Numbered from the stretch's first letter, positions 38,698 to 48,085 are shown. The stretch: DNA of 64,000 bases from Burkholderiaceae bacterium DAT-1 (GCA_019084025.1 JAHRBI010000004.1:186001-250000); one strand, 5' to 3'. The notes: generated by a model from the sequence alone, not told the origin. Numbers and translations are program-made.

Positions 38698-39437
38698 CTG
38701 ACTGGCTGAGCGCAGCACTGGTACCCGACTGGCCTGCACCAACGCATGTTCGTGCGATCTCGACGACGCGGGCAGGTGGCGTGAGTGAGGGCGACTTTGC
38801 CGGCTTCAATCTAGCGACGCATGTCGGGGATGCGCCTGACGCCGTCGCGGCCAATCGTGCAGCACTTGCCACCCATACAGGTGCGGCTGCGGGTTGGCTG
38901 GATCAGGTACATGGCACGCGGGTGGCACATCTCGATACGCTGGATAGCCATGTGGTGCCGGATGCCGATGCCAGTGTGGCGACGCTCCCCGGACGTGCTG
39001 CTGTGGTGATGACAGCGGATTGTTTGCCGGTGCTGTTCTGCGACGAGGCGGGTACGGTGGTGGCCGCTGCACATGCTGGCTGGCGCGGACTATGCGGTGG
39101 CGTGCTAGAAGCAACGGTGGCTGCCATGCAGGCGACATCTCCGGTGATGGCGTGGCTCGGGCCTGCCATCGGGCCGGATGCGTTTGAAGTCGGCGGTGAG
39201 GTGCGCGAGGCCTTTATGGCGCATGATCTGGCGGCGGAAGCGGCCTTCAAACCGGGAACGCATGAAGGTAAGTGGCTGGGTGACTTGTACTTGCTGGCAC
39301 GCCAGCGGCTGGCCTCAGTTGGTGTCTCCGCCGTATATGGTGGCGGGTACTGTACGTTCAGCGACGAACGCTTTTTCTCCTACCGCCGTAGTCGTCAGAC
39401 GGGGCGGATGGCGAGTGTGGTGTGGATTGCGCAATGA
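38694..39437 (+). CDS. pgeF: Peptidoglycan editing factor PgeF (YfiH, laccase-domain)
   Basis: 247 residues. Metal-binding and active residues of the DUF152 fold are visible: [33 protein letters not shown] and [12 protein letters not shown]. The family has purine nucleoside phosphorylase and deaminase activity in some members and corrects peptidoglycan stem composition in E. coli. Starts in an ATGA overlap with rluD. Confidence 0.92.
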   Translation: MTDWLSAALVPDWPAPTHVRAISTTRAGGVSEGDFAGFNLATHVGDAPDAVAANRAALATHTGAAAGWLDQVHGTRVAHLDTLDSHVVPDADASVATLPGRAAVVMTADCLPVLFCDEAGTVVAAAHAGWRGLCGGVLEATVAAMQATSPVMAWLGPAIGPDAFEVGGEVREAFMAHDLAAEAAFKPGTHEGKWLGDLYLLARQRLASVGVSAVYGGGYCTFSDERFFSYRRSRQTGRMASVVWIAQ

Positions 39438-39781
39438 AAGACGAGTTACTCATGCAGAGCGCATTTGGCAAAATTTTCATTGATGCCAAGCAAACAGAGT
39501 TTGGAGTCATTAGAGAAAGCAGTAAGCCGCATCCGATTGAATTGGCAGGGATGCATGTTTTTGCGGAAGATGGCTGTGGTAACTATTTCGTGCAAATGGC
39601 TAACAAGATTTATTTTTGGGATCATGAAACGGGTGACCAGATCTTACTCGCGGATTCCCCTGAAGTTTTTCTAAATGGGTGTAAAGAACCTACCGATGTA
39701 GATATGCTGACCGTGAAAGTTGAATCAGCTTGGATCGATCCGGAATTTGCCAAGCTATTTGGCGTTTCACTTAAGTCGTGA
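39434..39781 (+). CDS. SMI1/KNR4 (SUKH)-like small protein
   Basis: 115 residues from ATG 39434, overlapping the pgeF stop by 4 nt. The core GMHVFAEDGCGNYFVQM, then IYFWDHETGDQILLA and EVFLNG, follows the SUKH pattern. SUKH proteins are mostly immunity proteins of polymorphic toxins, but no toxin gene is adjacent. The composition is more AT-rich than that of pgeF. Confidence 0.6.
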   Translation: MKDELLMQSAFGKIFIDAKQTEFGVIRESSKPHPIELAGMHVFAEDGCGNYFVQMANKIYFWDHETGDQILLADSPEVFLNGCKEPTDVDMLTVKVESAWIDPEFAKLFGVSLKS

Positions 39782-39795
39782 TGTTGAATGAATGC

Positions 39796-40308
39796 TCACT
39801 TCACCTCTTTCGCCGCCGACACCCGGTAATACAAGCCCATCGGATCGTTGTGCAGCACTTCAAAGGTGCCGGTGAGTTCAATGGCATCGTAGCTGTAGCG
39901 AATCGGAGCGGCGGCGCGCACTTCGATGACTTGCTCGGGGCCGCCCGGCAGGCAGAATGCACAGGTGGGTGGCGTGGCGGTCAGGATAAAGCGGCTCTGC
40001 TTTTCGCCCATGCCGAGCGGCAGCATAAAACCATGCAGCTTCACTACCTTGTTATGCAGTGACTCGATCTGCTTGTCGTACGTGACCACATCGTCTGTTT
40101 TGCCCGTATCGACCTTGACCATCGCCAGCGTCTTCCACGACACAAATCCGCTCTTGTCCTCAACAGGCTTGCCCACGACTTCAGTCACGCCAAACATCGC
40201 ATTGCCCTTGGGCGCGGGGCCAGCGGGCAGATTGCCGGGTAAATGGTCGCCTGCGATGCTTTGGAGGCAGACGAGCAGGGCGAGGAAGGGAAAGTGACGG
40301 GCGATCAT
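39796..40308 (-). CDS. DUF3299 periplasmic protein
   Basis: 170 residues with a signal peptide (about 1-19). The DUF3299 core is SWKTLAMVKV, then VKLHGFMLPLGMGEKQSRFILTATPPTCAFC near residues 92-122, then VLHNDPMGLYYRVSAA. Two Cys in PTCAFCLPGG might bind metal. It is the last gene of the zinc operon, 33 nt after the MacB-like permease. Confidence 0.82.
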   Translation of the reverse strand: MIARHFPFLALLVCLQSIAGDHLPGNLPAGPAPKGNAMFGVTEVVGKPVEDKSGFVSWKTLAMVKVDTGKTDDVVTYDKQIESLHNKVVKLHGFMLPLGMGEKQSRFILTATPPTCAFCLPGGPEQVIEVRAAAPIRYSYDAIELTGTFEVLHNDPMGLYYRVSAAKEVK

Positions 40309-40341
40309 GTCGAATGCTTTCGGATATCTAATCTAAATGTC

Positions 40342-41529
40342 TCACTGATTCGCCAGCACCAGCGCAATATCGGTGCGATAGGCACGGATGGCGGGAATCA
40401 GGGCGGCGAGGGTGCCGGTGACGGGGGCGGTCAGCAGGATCAGCCATTCAGTGTTGAGCCAATGCCAGCCGGTGAGATGCAGTGCAGGCGCGAGCTGGAG
40501 ATGGCCCGCACCGCTTAGCGCGAGATGACCGAGTCCCAGCCCGGCTAGCGTGCTGATCCCGGCCAGCAGCCAGCCCTCCAGCAGAATCACCATCAACAGT
40601 CCGGATGGGCTGCAGCCCATCATCCGCATGACCGCGAGATCGTGGCGGCGGGCTTCCAGTGTGGTGTACAGCGCCACAAACATCGACAACAGGGCGGAGA
40701 CGGTCAGAATCACCGCAAAGCCGCGAAAGGCCTGCAAGCCAATCCCGACGACATTCAGCAGGCGCGCAGATTCCAGCGCAGGCGAGGTCGCTTGCAACTT
40801 GCTTTCGGCATTGATCTGGCGCGGGAGTTTCAGCACCGCGAGCGGCGTGGTGTATTGAATCAGCAGCGCGGTGATCTCGCGATCGGGATCGCTCGATGCA
40901 GGATGTTTGTCATGATGTTCATGCACAGCCCAGACGCTTTCCAGACTGGTGAGTACCAGATCGTCCAGTATGGTTCCCGTCGGGGCCAGAATGCCTGTTA
41001 CGCGATAGGGATGATCATCGTGATGCTCGCCGCCTTCGCCCAGCCCATGACTGCCAGCAAAGGTCTGGCCGGGCTGCCATCCGGTGTGACTGGCGACATT
41101 GGCTCCCAATACGACCTCTAGTGGCGCCTGCCACAGGGCGCCGCTCACCAGCTTGCCTTCGTAGAGCTCGATATAGTCGGGCGTGGTACCGAGAATACGA
41201 TGTCCGGCGGCGCTATCGCCCATGGAGATCGGGATGGCCCGCGCAATCAGCGGGTGACGTGCCAGCTGGTCGGCTTCGGCCTTGGGGATATTGCCGGTGG
41301 GGATGTCGGCCTGATACACCGACGACAGGATCAGCTGCAAAGGACTGCCTTTGGCACCGACCACCAGATCAATGCGCTCGCCATCGCGCAGCATGCGATC
41401 CTGAAGCTGGGCATCGAATTGCAGGATCAGTACGACAGTCGCTACACCCAGTGCCAGCAACACGATATTGAGTACACTGTGCAGCGGGCGGGACAGCACC
41501 TGTCTGAGCGCGAGTCTAGCCAGATTCAT
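40342..41529 (-). CDS. MacB/FtsX-type ABC transporter permease
   Basis: 395 residues. One N-terminal helix, a large periplasmic domain (about 45-270) and three C-terminal helices (about 275-390) form the MacB_PCD plus FtsX arrangement (HDLAVMRMMGCSPSGLLMVILLEGWLL). A His-rich stretch (GEGGEHHDDHPYR and HEHHDKHP) in the periplasmic part could bind zinc. It starts in an ATGA overlap with its ATPase. Confidence 0.88.
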   Translation of the reverse strand: MNLARLALRQVLSRPLHSVLNIVLLALGVATVVLILQFDAQLQDRMLRDGERIDLVVGAKGSPLQLILSSVYQADIPTGNIPKAEADQLARHPLIARAIPISMGDSAAGHRILGTTPDYIELYEGKLVSGALWQAPLEVVLGANVASHTGWQPGQTFAGSHGLGEGGEHHDDHPYRVTGILAPTGTILDDLVLTSLESVWAVHEHHDKHPASSDPDREITALLIQYTTPLAVLKLPRQINAESKLQATSPALESARLLNVVGIGLQAFRGFAVILTVSALLSMFVALYTTLEARRHDLAVMRMMGCSPSGLLMVILLEGWLLAGISTLAGLGLGHLALSGAGHLQLAPALHLTGWHWLNTEWLILLTAPVTGTLAALIPAIRAYRTDIALVLANQ

Positions 41530-42164
41530 GATGCGGCCCCCAGATCAATCTGTCGGGGGAGGCGAGCTTTGACGCGGCTATCGTGGCTGGCAATGAGCAG
41601 GGCGGCCTGATGCGAGTGTGCTTGCTGAATCAGTAGATTGATCACAGCGTCGGCCGCTGCATCGTCGAGGTTGGCTGTGGGTTCGTCCGCCAGCAGCAAG
41701 CCCGGTGCATTGATCAGCGCACGGGCAAGGGCGACGCGCTGGGCCTGTCCCTGCGATAGAGCGGCCGGACGGCGGTTTGTCAGCATATGGATATCGAGCG
41801 CATGCAAGAGCGTATCGATCCGTGCCGGATCGGGCGGGAGACCTGCAAGGTGCCTAGCTAGCGCGATATTCTCGGTCGCGTTCAGGCTGGCAATCAGATG
41901 AAAACGTTGCGGTAAGATGCCAATATGGCGGCCTCGGAAGCGATCCAGTTGGCGGCTGTTTAATGAGGTCAACGATTGATCGTGTACGCGGATGTTCCCT
42001 GTCTGTACTCGCAGCATGCCGCAGATCAGCGACAAGAGCGTGGTTTTGCCGCTACCGGACGGGCCACACAAAACAGCGGTTTCACCGGCTTGCAGGGTGA
42101 TATAGGGAAAGGACATGCGCGTACCATTCGCATACGCATGACTGAGCCCTCTGACCTCCAGCAT
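41526..42164 (-). CDS. ABC transporter ATP-binding protein (LolD/MacB type)
   Basis: 212 residues. Walker A is CGPSGSGKTTLLSLI, the Q-loop is HIGILPQRFHL, the signature is LSQGQAQRVALARAL and Walker B is LLLADEPTANLDD. It pairs with the following FtsX-type permease. It begins 17 nt after znuA, suggesting one operon under Zur. Confidence 0.93.
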   Translation of the reverse strand: MLEVRGLSHAYANGTRMSFPYITLQAGETAVLCGPSGSGKTTLLSLICGMLRVQTGNIRVHDQSLTSLNSRQLDRFRGRHIGILPQRFHLIASLNATENIALARHLAGLPPDPARIDTLLHALDIHMLTNRRPAALSQGQAQRVALARALINAPGLLLADEPTANLDDAAADAVINLLIQQAHSHQAALLIASHDSRVKARLPRQIDLGAAS

Positions 42165-42181
42165 GCCACCCCCTTGTTCGA

Positions 42182-43072
42182 TTATCTCGTACTCGCGCGG
42201 TTTGCCTGCATGGCGCTGACGAGTGTGCTGACATTGTATCGCAGCATGTCGACCACATGATCCGCGCCCTGACCCGGTGCTGAAAGCGCATCGGTATAGA
42301 GTTTGCCCCCCGGCTTGAGTCCCGCCTCGCGGCCAATTTGTTCCATCAGGCGCGGATTGGCAATGCTCTCGATAAACACCGCTTGAATGCCGGAAGTACG
42401 CACTTGCCGCACCAGCTGTGCGATATCGCGGGCGCTGGGTTCGGATTCGGTACTGATACCTTGGGCAGGCAGCAAGGTCAGGGTGTAACGCTGTGCCAAA
42501 TACGCCAGTGAATCATGTTGCACGATGGCACGACGCTGTGTGGCGGAGAGCGCGGCGAATTGCTTGCTGGCTTGTTCGTCCTGCTGCTGAATCGCCGCAA
42601 TCAGGCCATCGGCGCGGCTTGCAAAAAGCGTTGCGTGCGCTGGATCAGCCTTGCTCAGCCCTGCCTGAATATTGCGCACATAGGTCATCAGCCGCTTGGG
42701 ATCGTGCCAGGCATGCGGGTCGGCAATACCGTTTCGCAGCAGCGCTTGAATGCCGACAGAGGCGACAATCTGGACGCCTTTGAAACGAGAGGCTTGCAGC
42801 AGGCGCATCTGCCATCCTTCAAATCCCAGTCCGTTCAAGACCAGTACCTGTGCCTCGCTGACCTTGCGTACATCCTGCGGCGAAGGTTGATAGACGTGGG
42901 TATCGCCATTGGCGCCGACCAGCGTGGTCAGTTCGATATGTTCGCCACCAATGCTGTGCGCCAGATCGCCCAGAATACTAAATGACGCCACAACCTTGAT
43001 GGGTGCGGCGTGAGCCAGTGTGCAAATGAGCGCAAGGCAGATCGCCCGTGCGCCGTAAACCATCATACGCAT
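42182..43072 (-). CDS. znuA: Zinc ABC transporter substrate-binding protein
   Basis: 296 residues from the ATG at 43072, which follows the znuB stop; the longer frame upstream overlaps znuB and lacks a signal peptide. The signal peptide is ICLALICTLAHA. Zn ligands of the cluster A-I fold are in GDTHVYQPSPQD, DPHAWHDP, LVQHDSLAYLA-like IVQHDSLAYLA and the terminal TDALS. The His-rich loop of E. coli ZnuA is absent; the His-rich peptide earlier in the operon might replace it. Confidence 0.88.
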   Translation of the reverse strand: MRMMVYGARAICLALICTLAHAAPIKVVASFSILGDLAHSIGGEHIELTTLVGANGDTHVYQPSPQDVRKVSEAQVLVLNGLGFEGWQMRLLQASRFKGVQIVASVGIQALLRNGIADPHAWHDPKRLMTYVRNIQAGLSKADPAHATLFASRADGLIAAIQQQDEQASKQFAALSATQRRAIVQHDSLAYLAQRYTLTLLPAQGISTESEPSARDIAQLVRQVRTSGIQAVFIESIANPRLMEQIGREAGLKPGGKLYTDALSAPGQGADHVVDMLRYNVSTLVSAMQANRASTR

Positions 43073-43073
43073 A

Positions 43074-43940
43074 TCAGTTTTCCAGATGCCGGTGCGGCAA
43101 CAAGCGTTGCAGCAAACCGCCCTGTGTCCCGACAAAAATCGACGCACAGTACACCAGTCCCGCGCACAGAATGATGGCGGGTCCGCCCGGCAGGTTGGCG
43201 TGATAAGACAAGAGTAGCCCACCATAGGCGGACACCAGCGCTACGCCAACCGCGACTGCAATCATGCCCGGCAGTTCGCGTGCCCAGAAGCGTGCGGTGG
43301 CTGCGGGTAGCATCATCAGGCCCACGGCCATGAGTGTTCCCAAAGCCTGAAAACCAGCCACCAGATTCAAAACTACCAGAATCAGAAAAGCGAAATGCGC
43401 CAGCGAGCCACCGCCGCCATGCACACGCAGGAAGTCAGGATCAAAGCTGTCGACCACCAGAATGCGGTAAGACAATGCCAGCGCAATCAGGGTCAGCGAG
43501 GCCACGCTGGCCAGAAACAGCAGGGCAGGGACGTCGACCGCCAGCACCGATCCAAACAGGATGTGCATCAGATCGACGTTATTGCCCCAGCGCGAAATGA
43601 TCAGCACGCCTAATGCCAGCGAGATCAGGTAGAACGCCGCAAAGCTGGCATCCTCCTTCAGGCGCGTGGCGCGGGAGACCATGCCGGAGCCAAGGATGAC
43701 GACGATCCCGGCCAGTAGACCGCCAATACTCATTGCGGTCAGCGACAGGCCGAATGCCACAAAGGCAATAGCAGCACCTGGGAGAATGGCATGACTCATG
43801 GCATCACCCGCCAGACTCATGCGGCGCATGACCAGAAACAGGCCAATGGGCGCGCAGCTCAGTGCCAGCGCCAAGCTGCCTGCCAGTGCATTGCGCATAA
43901 AGCCGAATTCGGCAAATGGTTGCCAGAATAATTCGTACAT
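43074..43940 (-). CDS. znuB: Zinc ABC transporter permease
   Basis: 288 residues with about eight membrane helices of the ABC-3 family (MRRMSLAGDAMSHAILPGAAIAF, then FGLSLTAMSIGGLLAG). It forms the channel of the ZnuABC importer. The short gap of 12 nt to znuC shows operon organisation. Confidence 0.93.
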   Translation of the reverse strand: MYELFWQPFAEFGFMRNALAGSLALALSCAPIGLFLVMRRMSLAGDAMSHAILPGAAIAFVAFGLSLTAMSIGGLLAGIVVILGSGMVSRATRLKEDASFAAFYLISLALGVLIISRWGNNVDLMHILFGSVLAVDVPALLFLASVASLTLIALALSYRILVVDSFDPDFLRVHGGGGSLAHFAFLILVVLNLVAGFQALGTLMAVGLMMLPAATARFWARELPGMIAVAVGVALVSAYGGLLLSYHANLPGGPAIILCAGLVYCASIFVGTQGGLLQRLLPHRHLEN

Positions 43941-43952
43941 GAAGTGTCCTTG

Positions 43953-44708
43953 TCAGGTCGCTGGCGTAGTTTCGTCGCGATGGCATACACCGGCCCCATC
44001 TCGCCAGTTCTCGGCCATGGCATTGGCACGAGCCAGATTGTGATCGGTCATGACCTCTGCGGTAGGCCCCCAGGCAATGGCTTCGCGTGCCAGCAGCAGC
44101 GTATGCGCAAAGTGGTCGCGTACTTGCTGGAAATCATGCAGAACAGCAATGACGGTACGACCTTCTTCGCTGAAGCGCTTAATCAGGCGCAGCAGATCGA
44201 CACTAGTGCGATGATCGAGCGCAGTAAAAGGTTCATCGAGCAAAATGAGCGGTGCATCGTCCAGTAAGATGCGCGCAAATTGCACGCGCTGGAATTGTCC
44301 GGCCGACAGCTCCTGAATCAGGCGATCACCAAAACCGCCCAGACCGACTTCCTCCAGCGCATGTTCGGCACGCTGACGGGTCTGTCGCGAGATCCGGCCA
44401 AACCAGCTGCTGCGGCGCCAGTTACCCAGTAACACAGAGTCGCGCACCGAAATCGGAAAGCTTCGATCGATGTCTGCCAGTTGCGGCAACCACGCCAGTT
44501 CCCGCGCCTTGCAGGCGCCAAAGCGGATGTGGCCATGATCGGGCTGAATGAGTCCGGCTATGGCTTTCAGCAGCGTGCTTTTTCCCGCACCGTTCGGGCC
44601 GACAATCGCCGTGGATTCACCAGCAGGGAAGGCACCACTCAGATGGTGCACGACAGGATGACGGCGATAGGCCAGCGTGACATTGTCGATGTGGAGTGCA
44701 GTACTCAT
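43953..44708 (-). CDS. znuC: Zinc ABC transporter ATP-binding protein
   Basis: 251 residues from ATG 44708; an upstream in-frame Met lies inside the previous gene. Walker A is GPNGAGKSTLLKAI, the signature is LSAGQFQRVQFARIL and Walker B is LILLDEPFTALDH. It overlaps the His-rich peptide stop (ATGA). Confidence 0.94.
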   Translation of the reverse strand: MSTALHIDNVTLAYRRHPVVHHLSGAFPAGESTAIVGPNGAGKSTLLKAIAGLIQPDHGHIRFGACKARELAWLPQLADIDRSFPISVRDSVLLGNWRRSSWFGRISRQTRQRAEHALEEVGLGGFGDRLIQELSAGQFQRVQFARILLDDAPLILLDEPFTALDHRTSVDLLRLIKRFSEEGRTVIAVLHDFQQVRDHFAHTLLLAREAIAWGPTAEVMTDHNLARANAMAENWRDGAGVCHRDETTPAT

Positions 44709-44902
44709 GCTTGCGCTCCCATGGCCCACCACACCGCCAGCCACAGCAGGATCAGCGCAGGTAGGACGATGATCAAACGTTGAAAGGCAGAGAGGGCAAG
44801 CAGTGAGCCCGGCTTGATTAGCGCATGGCTATGCCCACGGTGTTTGTGCAAATCCCCGCCGTGCGTGTGCGAATGTGCGTGCCCGTGATCAGTGTGGCCC
44901 AT
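44705..44902 (-). CDS. His-rich small membrane peptide of the zinc operon
   Basis: 65 residues from ATG 44902, with AAGGAG upstream. The N-terminus MGHTDHGHAHSHTHGGDLHK carries a dozen histidines within 32 residues. A single membrane helix follows (about 42-60). It overlaps the zur stop by 14 nt and znuC by 4 nt. A role as zinc buffer or donor to the importer is inferred from composition and position. Confidence 0.75.
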   Translation of the reverse strand: MGHTDHGHAHSHTHGGDLHKHRGHSHALIKPGSLLALSAFQRLIIVLPALILLWLAVWWAMGAQA

Positions 44903-45353
44903 GGCATGCTCCTTCGCTGCAATGGCTGCACACACCATGTACTTCGATGTGCTGAGGCGCAATCTGGAAGCCGTTTGCCACGCCAATGGCTGCGAGCAGG
45001 GCCGTCAGTTTGGGCTCTTGTGTTTCGAGTACATGCTTGCAATTCGAACAGATCAGCATCACCGATTGATGCGGATGCGTGAAAGAATGGCAGGGGACAA
45101 AGCTTTGTGTGGAATCGAGCTTGTGCACAAGTCCAACCGATACCAGAAAATCCAGTGCACGATAGACCGTCGGCGGAGCCGCGGTCGGGCGTTCCTTCTG
45201 GATGGCTGCGAGGATGTCGTATGCCTTGCACGCTCCTTCTGCCTTAAGTAGCAGAGACAATACTTCGCGACGCTGACTGGTCAGCTTTTCGCCTCGCACA
45301 CTGCACCATTGATCGGCAGCGCTAAGGGCGTCATCCAGAATGGGATTGGACAT
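44889..45353 (-). CDS. zur: Zinc uptake regulator Zur (Fur family)
   Basis: 154 residues. The winged helix is TSQRREVLSLLLKAEGACKAYDIL and TVYRALDFLVSVGLVHKL. The structural zinc site is CSNCKHVLE plus the C-terminal CSHCSEGACHGPH. The Zur-type start WCSVRGEKLTSQR separates it from Fur. It probably represses its own operon through the inverted repeat at 45379-45393. Confidence 0.92.
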   Translation of the reverse strand: MSNPILDDALSAADQWCSVRGEKLTSQRREVLSLLLKAEGACKAYDILAAIQKERPTAAPPTVYRALDFLVSVGLVHKLDSTQSFVPCHSFTHPHQSVMLICSNCKHVLETQEPKLTALLAAIGVANGFQIAPQHIEVHGVCSHCSEGACHGPH

Positions 45354-45378
45354 CTGTTCTGATGAATGATGGGTGAAA

Positions 45379-45393
45379 TGTTATAAAGTAACA
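45379..45393. promoter_or_regulatory. Zur box of the zinc operon
   Basis: TGTTATAAAGTAACA is an inverted repeat (TGTTA-N5-TAACA) with the AT-rich centre of known Zur boxes. It lies 26 nt upstream of the zur ATG, so it overlaps the probable promoter. Confidence 0.75.
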
Positions 45394-45416
45394 CATTTTA
45401 CCCTGATTTGCCATGT

Positions 45417-45644
45417 TCAATCGGCAGGCGGTTCGGCTGGGGGCGTTGCAGCCGTATGGAGTGCGTTCAAACGCGCCATTTCCTGTGTAATCTCACGCCG
45501 CTTCAGTAAAACCCACACACGCAAGACAGTGGGGAAGATGCCAATCACCACCAGAAGCAGGATACCCGCAACAATCTTTCCCGCTGCCATCATGGCAATC
45601 GCAAACATTGCGATGACATATAGATATGCAATCCACATGACCAT
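45417..45644 (-). CDS. Small membrane protein, function unknown
   Basis: 75 residues from ATG 45644 (MVMWIAYLYVIAMFA); the longer frame is less hydrophobic and lacks a ribosome site. Two membrane helices (about 3-22 and 24-45) are followed by a basic cytosolic tail (LLKRREITQEMARL) and a Pro/Ala end. No family recognised. Confidence 0.6.
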   Translation of the reverse strand: MVMWIAYLYVIAMFAIAMMAAGKIVAGILLLVVIGIFPTVLRVWVLLKRREITQEMARLNALHTAATPPAEPPAD

Positions 45645-45721
45645 GAAAAAGAGCCCTTCACATTTGGAAAGGCTCCATTTTAGCTGGCTGACATACAACT
45701 CTGTAATTGTTCAGCGTCGCA

Positions 45722-48085
45722 TCAGGCACGTTGATCAAGCATGCGTGTGGCGATTTGCTTGATTGTCCAGTCGTCGTGGCGTGTAAGGCGATCGAGAATT
45801 ATTTGAGCTTCCTCGATTTTACCCTGATCAATCAGTCCCTGTGCGTGTGCGAGTTCATCCATACCGTCGAGCAGAAAGGTGGGCAAGTCGTTGGTAAAAG
45901 CCGGCTCGTTTGCCGTCTGCCGTACGTCGGTAATCGAGACCTGACGTGTAGATGTCGCGGCTGCATTTCCCGGCAACTCTGTGACAGGGGTCAGTGTAAA
46001 TGTGGGGGTATCTGGCACATCGTGAGGGGCATCGACGGCTTGGATCTCTTCGGCTTCTGGTTTGACATCATCAAATGGTTGAAGGGCTGCATCGTGTATC
46101 TGTGGCTCAAGTTCAAAGACAATATCGTCGGAGGCAACGATTTTGGGCTGTAATTCGCTTGGTTCGATGTCTAGCGCCTGCGCCATTGAGACGACTTTTG
46201 CCCACAGCGCTTCGCTAATAAAGCGGGTTCGGAATTCGCGTGCAGTTTGGATAAACTCGTTCCGTTGCTTGTGGGCGCAATAAATGTCGAAAAGGCGGAG
46301 CCATCCATAAACCGTGGATGGGGACTTTTCGATTTCATGGCGAATAATATTGATGGCCTGATTCACAAAACCCGCTTCAAGCAGCAGGTTGATTTCTTCA
46401 TTTAAATTATTCGCTTCGTTGACACTAGTTGATTCATCTGGCGGAACTGATTGCGAGACAACCGTGATGACAGGTGCCGGCACTTGCGCAGGCTCAGCCT
46501 CCGGTTCTGCCGGCTGTAAACTCGCTTGCGCATCACGACCGGGATCACTGCGGTCGCGACGGCGACGCTCCGACGCACCGGGTACGCGTGCCGGGGCATC
46601 AGTGCCTGCGAAAGCGTTTCGCCCTCTTTCGAAATCGATCACGGTTTGCAGGTCAGCCTCGTTCACCATTCGGCGCTTGCGATTTTGTGCTCGTAATGAG
46701 AAAAAGATTGCCACAATGGCCAGTGCAGCGGCGCCTACCGGGAGCCACTGCTGCAGCGGATCTGGTTGTGCAGCTTCGAGGGCTTTCTGGGCTTCGGCAC
46801 GTGCTTTGGCAACGGATAGCTCGCGCTTGGCGATTTCACCTTGCAGGAATGCGATTTGACGCTCCTGCTGCTCAATGCGCCGGACGGTGTCTTTCTGGCG
46901 GGCAGTTACCTCCGCTAATTCATCGTAAAGCTTGCTCTCGCGCTCACTCATTTTGCGCAGCTGTTCGCTGGCTTCCGTCCCTTTGTCGGCCTGCTTGCTC
47001 CGCTTGCCGGGCGCGCCGTGTGAGAGCGTAAGGCGTGGCTCATTACTGTCTTGGTTGCCAGGTTTGGACGGGGCGGGGGCTTTTGCAGCGGCTGGTGCGG
47101 GCTTGGGTGGTGTCTGCTTGAGCATGCTGGCATCAGCTGGCTGCTGTTGCGCAGACTCAGCCTGGATCAGCAGAGAACGTGTCGCCTCCTTGTCGCGAGG
47201 TGGAATCCCCAGCTCTGACTCGGTGGGGAGGCGCAGTTGCACCCCCGGGGTGAGCAGATCGTAGGCGCCTTGCTGAACCTGCGGATTGAGTCGCTTGGCT
47301 AAATTGACAAATTTAACGCGCAAAGGACGTTCATTGGGAAAGAAAAAATCTGCCAGCCATTTGAGCGATTCTCCTTGGTGAACCTGCCAGGTCTGACCAA
47401 GTGTGGGTACATTCAAAGGGGCTGGCGCTGCGGACACCGGCGGCGCAATGGGTTGAACCGGGGCGTTCGCTACGACAGATGTCGTGGTTTTGTTATCGCT
47501 GGCCGAGTAATTTTGCGGGTCAAGCAGAACAGTGAAATTACGAGTGACATTTAATTGGTTGCAGTGCAGCACAATTTTGATCTGCACCATCGGATCAATT
47601 ATGCGATTGGCGGAGCTGACATGCAGTATGCCGCTGCTGCCATCTCCGTCGGTTTGCCAGCGGTAATGCATGCCGCGCTGGAAATCGCCCTCCTCGGCAT
47701 CGATCCTGCGTGTATCCATGCAGGCATCGTCAATGACCTCGCCCGGAGACAGTGCGATGAACAGGCTGGCCTCGAAGGGTTGCCCGAGATAGGAGTGAAC
47801 CTTGAAATCCCCCAATGCAACGGCATTTGCGGGCACGAGTGCTGCGCCCAGCAAGGCTGCAATGGCGGAGTGCAATACGGTTCGTTTAAAAAATGAACCA
47901 GCAGTTATTTTTATCGAAGTATTGCACTGATCTTGCTTGGGCGAATAAATGCCGTTTTTATGTTTGATTAGGGTATCAGGCACAACAAGCTCCAAAGGGT
48001 TGCCGCCGTTTATGGTGTTTGCATATCGGCAATCCTGATTGACGCGCATGGCATTAAATGAAAGCCAGTTGCATGACGGTTTCAT
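45722..48085 (-). CDS. fimV: FimV/HubP-like polar hub protein
   Basis: About 787 residues. The FimV N-terminal domain (LGDFKVHSYLGQPFEASL), a LysM-like segment (LGQTWQVHQGESLKWLADFFF), a long coiled coil (KMSERESKLYDELAEVTARQ), a membrane helix (about 450-470) and the C-terminal FimV TPR region (ELAHAQGLIDQGKIEEAQII) are all present. FimV proteins organise type IV pili at the pole. The start is uncertain: ATG 48085, ATG 48049 or GTG 47983 (with GGAG upstream). All leave an unusually long stretch before the signal peptide FFKRTVLHSAIAALLGAAL. Confidence 0.85.
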   Translation of the reverse strand: MKPSCNWLSFNAMRVNQDCRYANTINGGNPLELVVPDTLIKHKNGIYSPKQDQCNTSIKITAGSFFKRTVLHSAIAALLGAALVPANAVALGDFKVHSYLGQPFEASLFIALSPGEVIDDACMDTRRIDAEEGDFQRGMHYRWQTDGDGSSGILHVSSANRIIDPMVQIKIVLHCNQLNVTRNFTVLLDPQNYSASDNKTTTSVVANAPVQPIAPPVSAAPAPLNVPTLGQTWQVHQGESLKWLADFFFPNERPLRVKFVNLAKRLNPQVQQGAYDLLTPGVQLRLPTESELGIPPRDKEATRSLLIQAESAQQQPADASMLKQTPPKPAPAAAKAPAPSKPGNQDSNEPRLTLSHGAPGKRSKQADKGTEASEQLRKMSERESKLYDELAEVTARQKDTVRRIEQQERQIAFLQGEIAKRELSVAKARAEAQKALEAAQPDPLQQWLPVGAAALAIVAIFFSLRAQNRKRRMVNEADLQTVIDFERGRNAFAGTDAPARVPGASERRRRDRSDPGRDAQASLQPAEPEAEPAQVPAPVITVVSQSVPPDESTSVNEANNLNEEINLLLEAGFVNQAINIIRHEIEKSPSTVYGWLRLFDIYCAHKQRNEFIQTAREFRTRFISEALWAKVVSMAQALDIEPSELQPKIVASDDIVFELEPQIHDAALQPFDDVKPEAEEIQAVDAPHDVPDTPTFTLTPVTELPGNAAATSTRQVSITDVRQTANEPAFTNDLPTFLLDGMDELAHAQGLIDQGKIEEAQIILDRLTRHDDWTIKQIATRMLDQRA

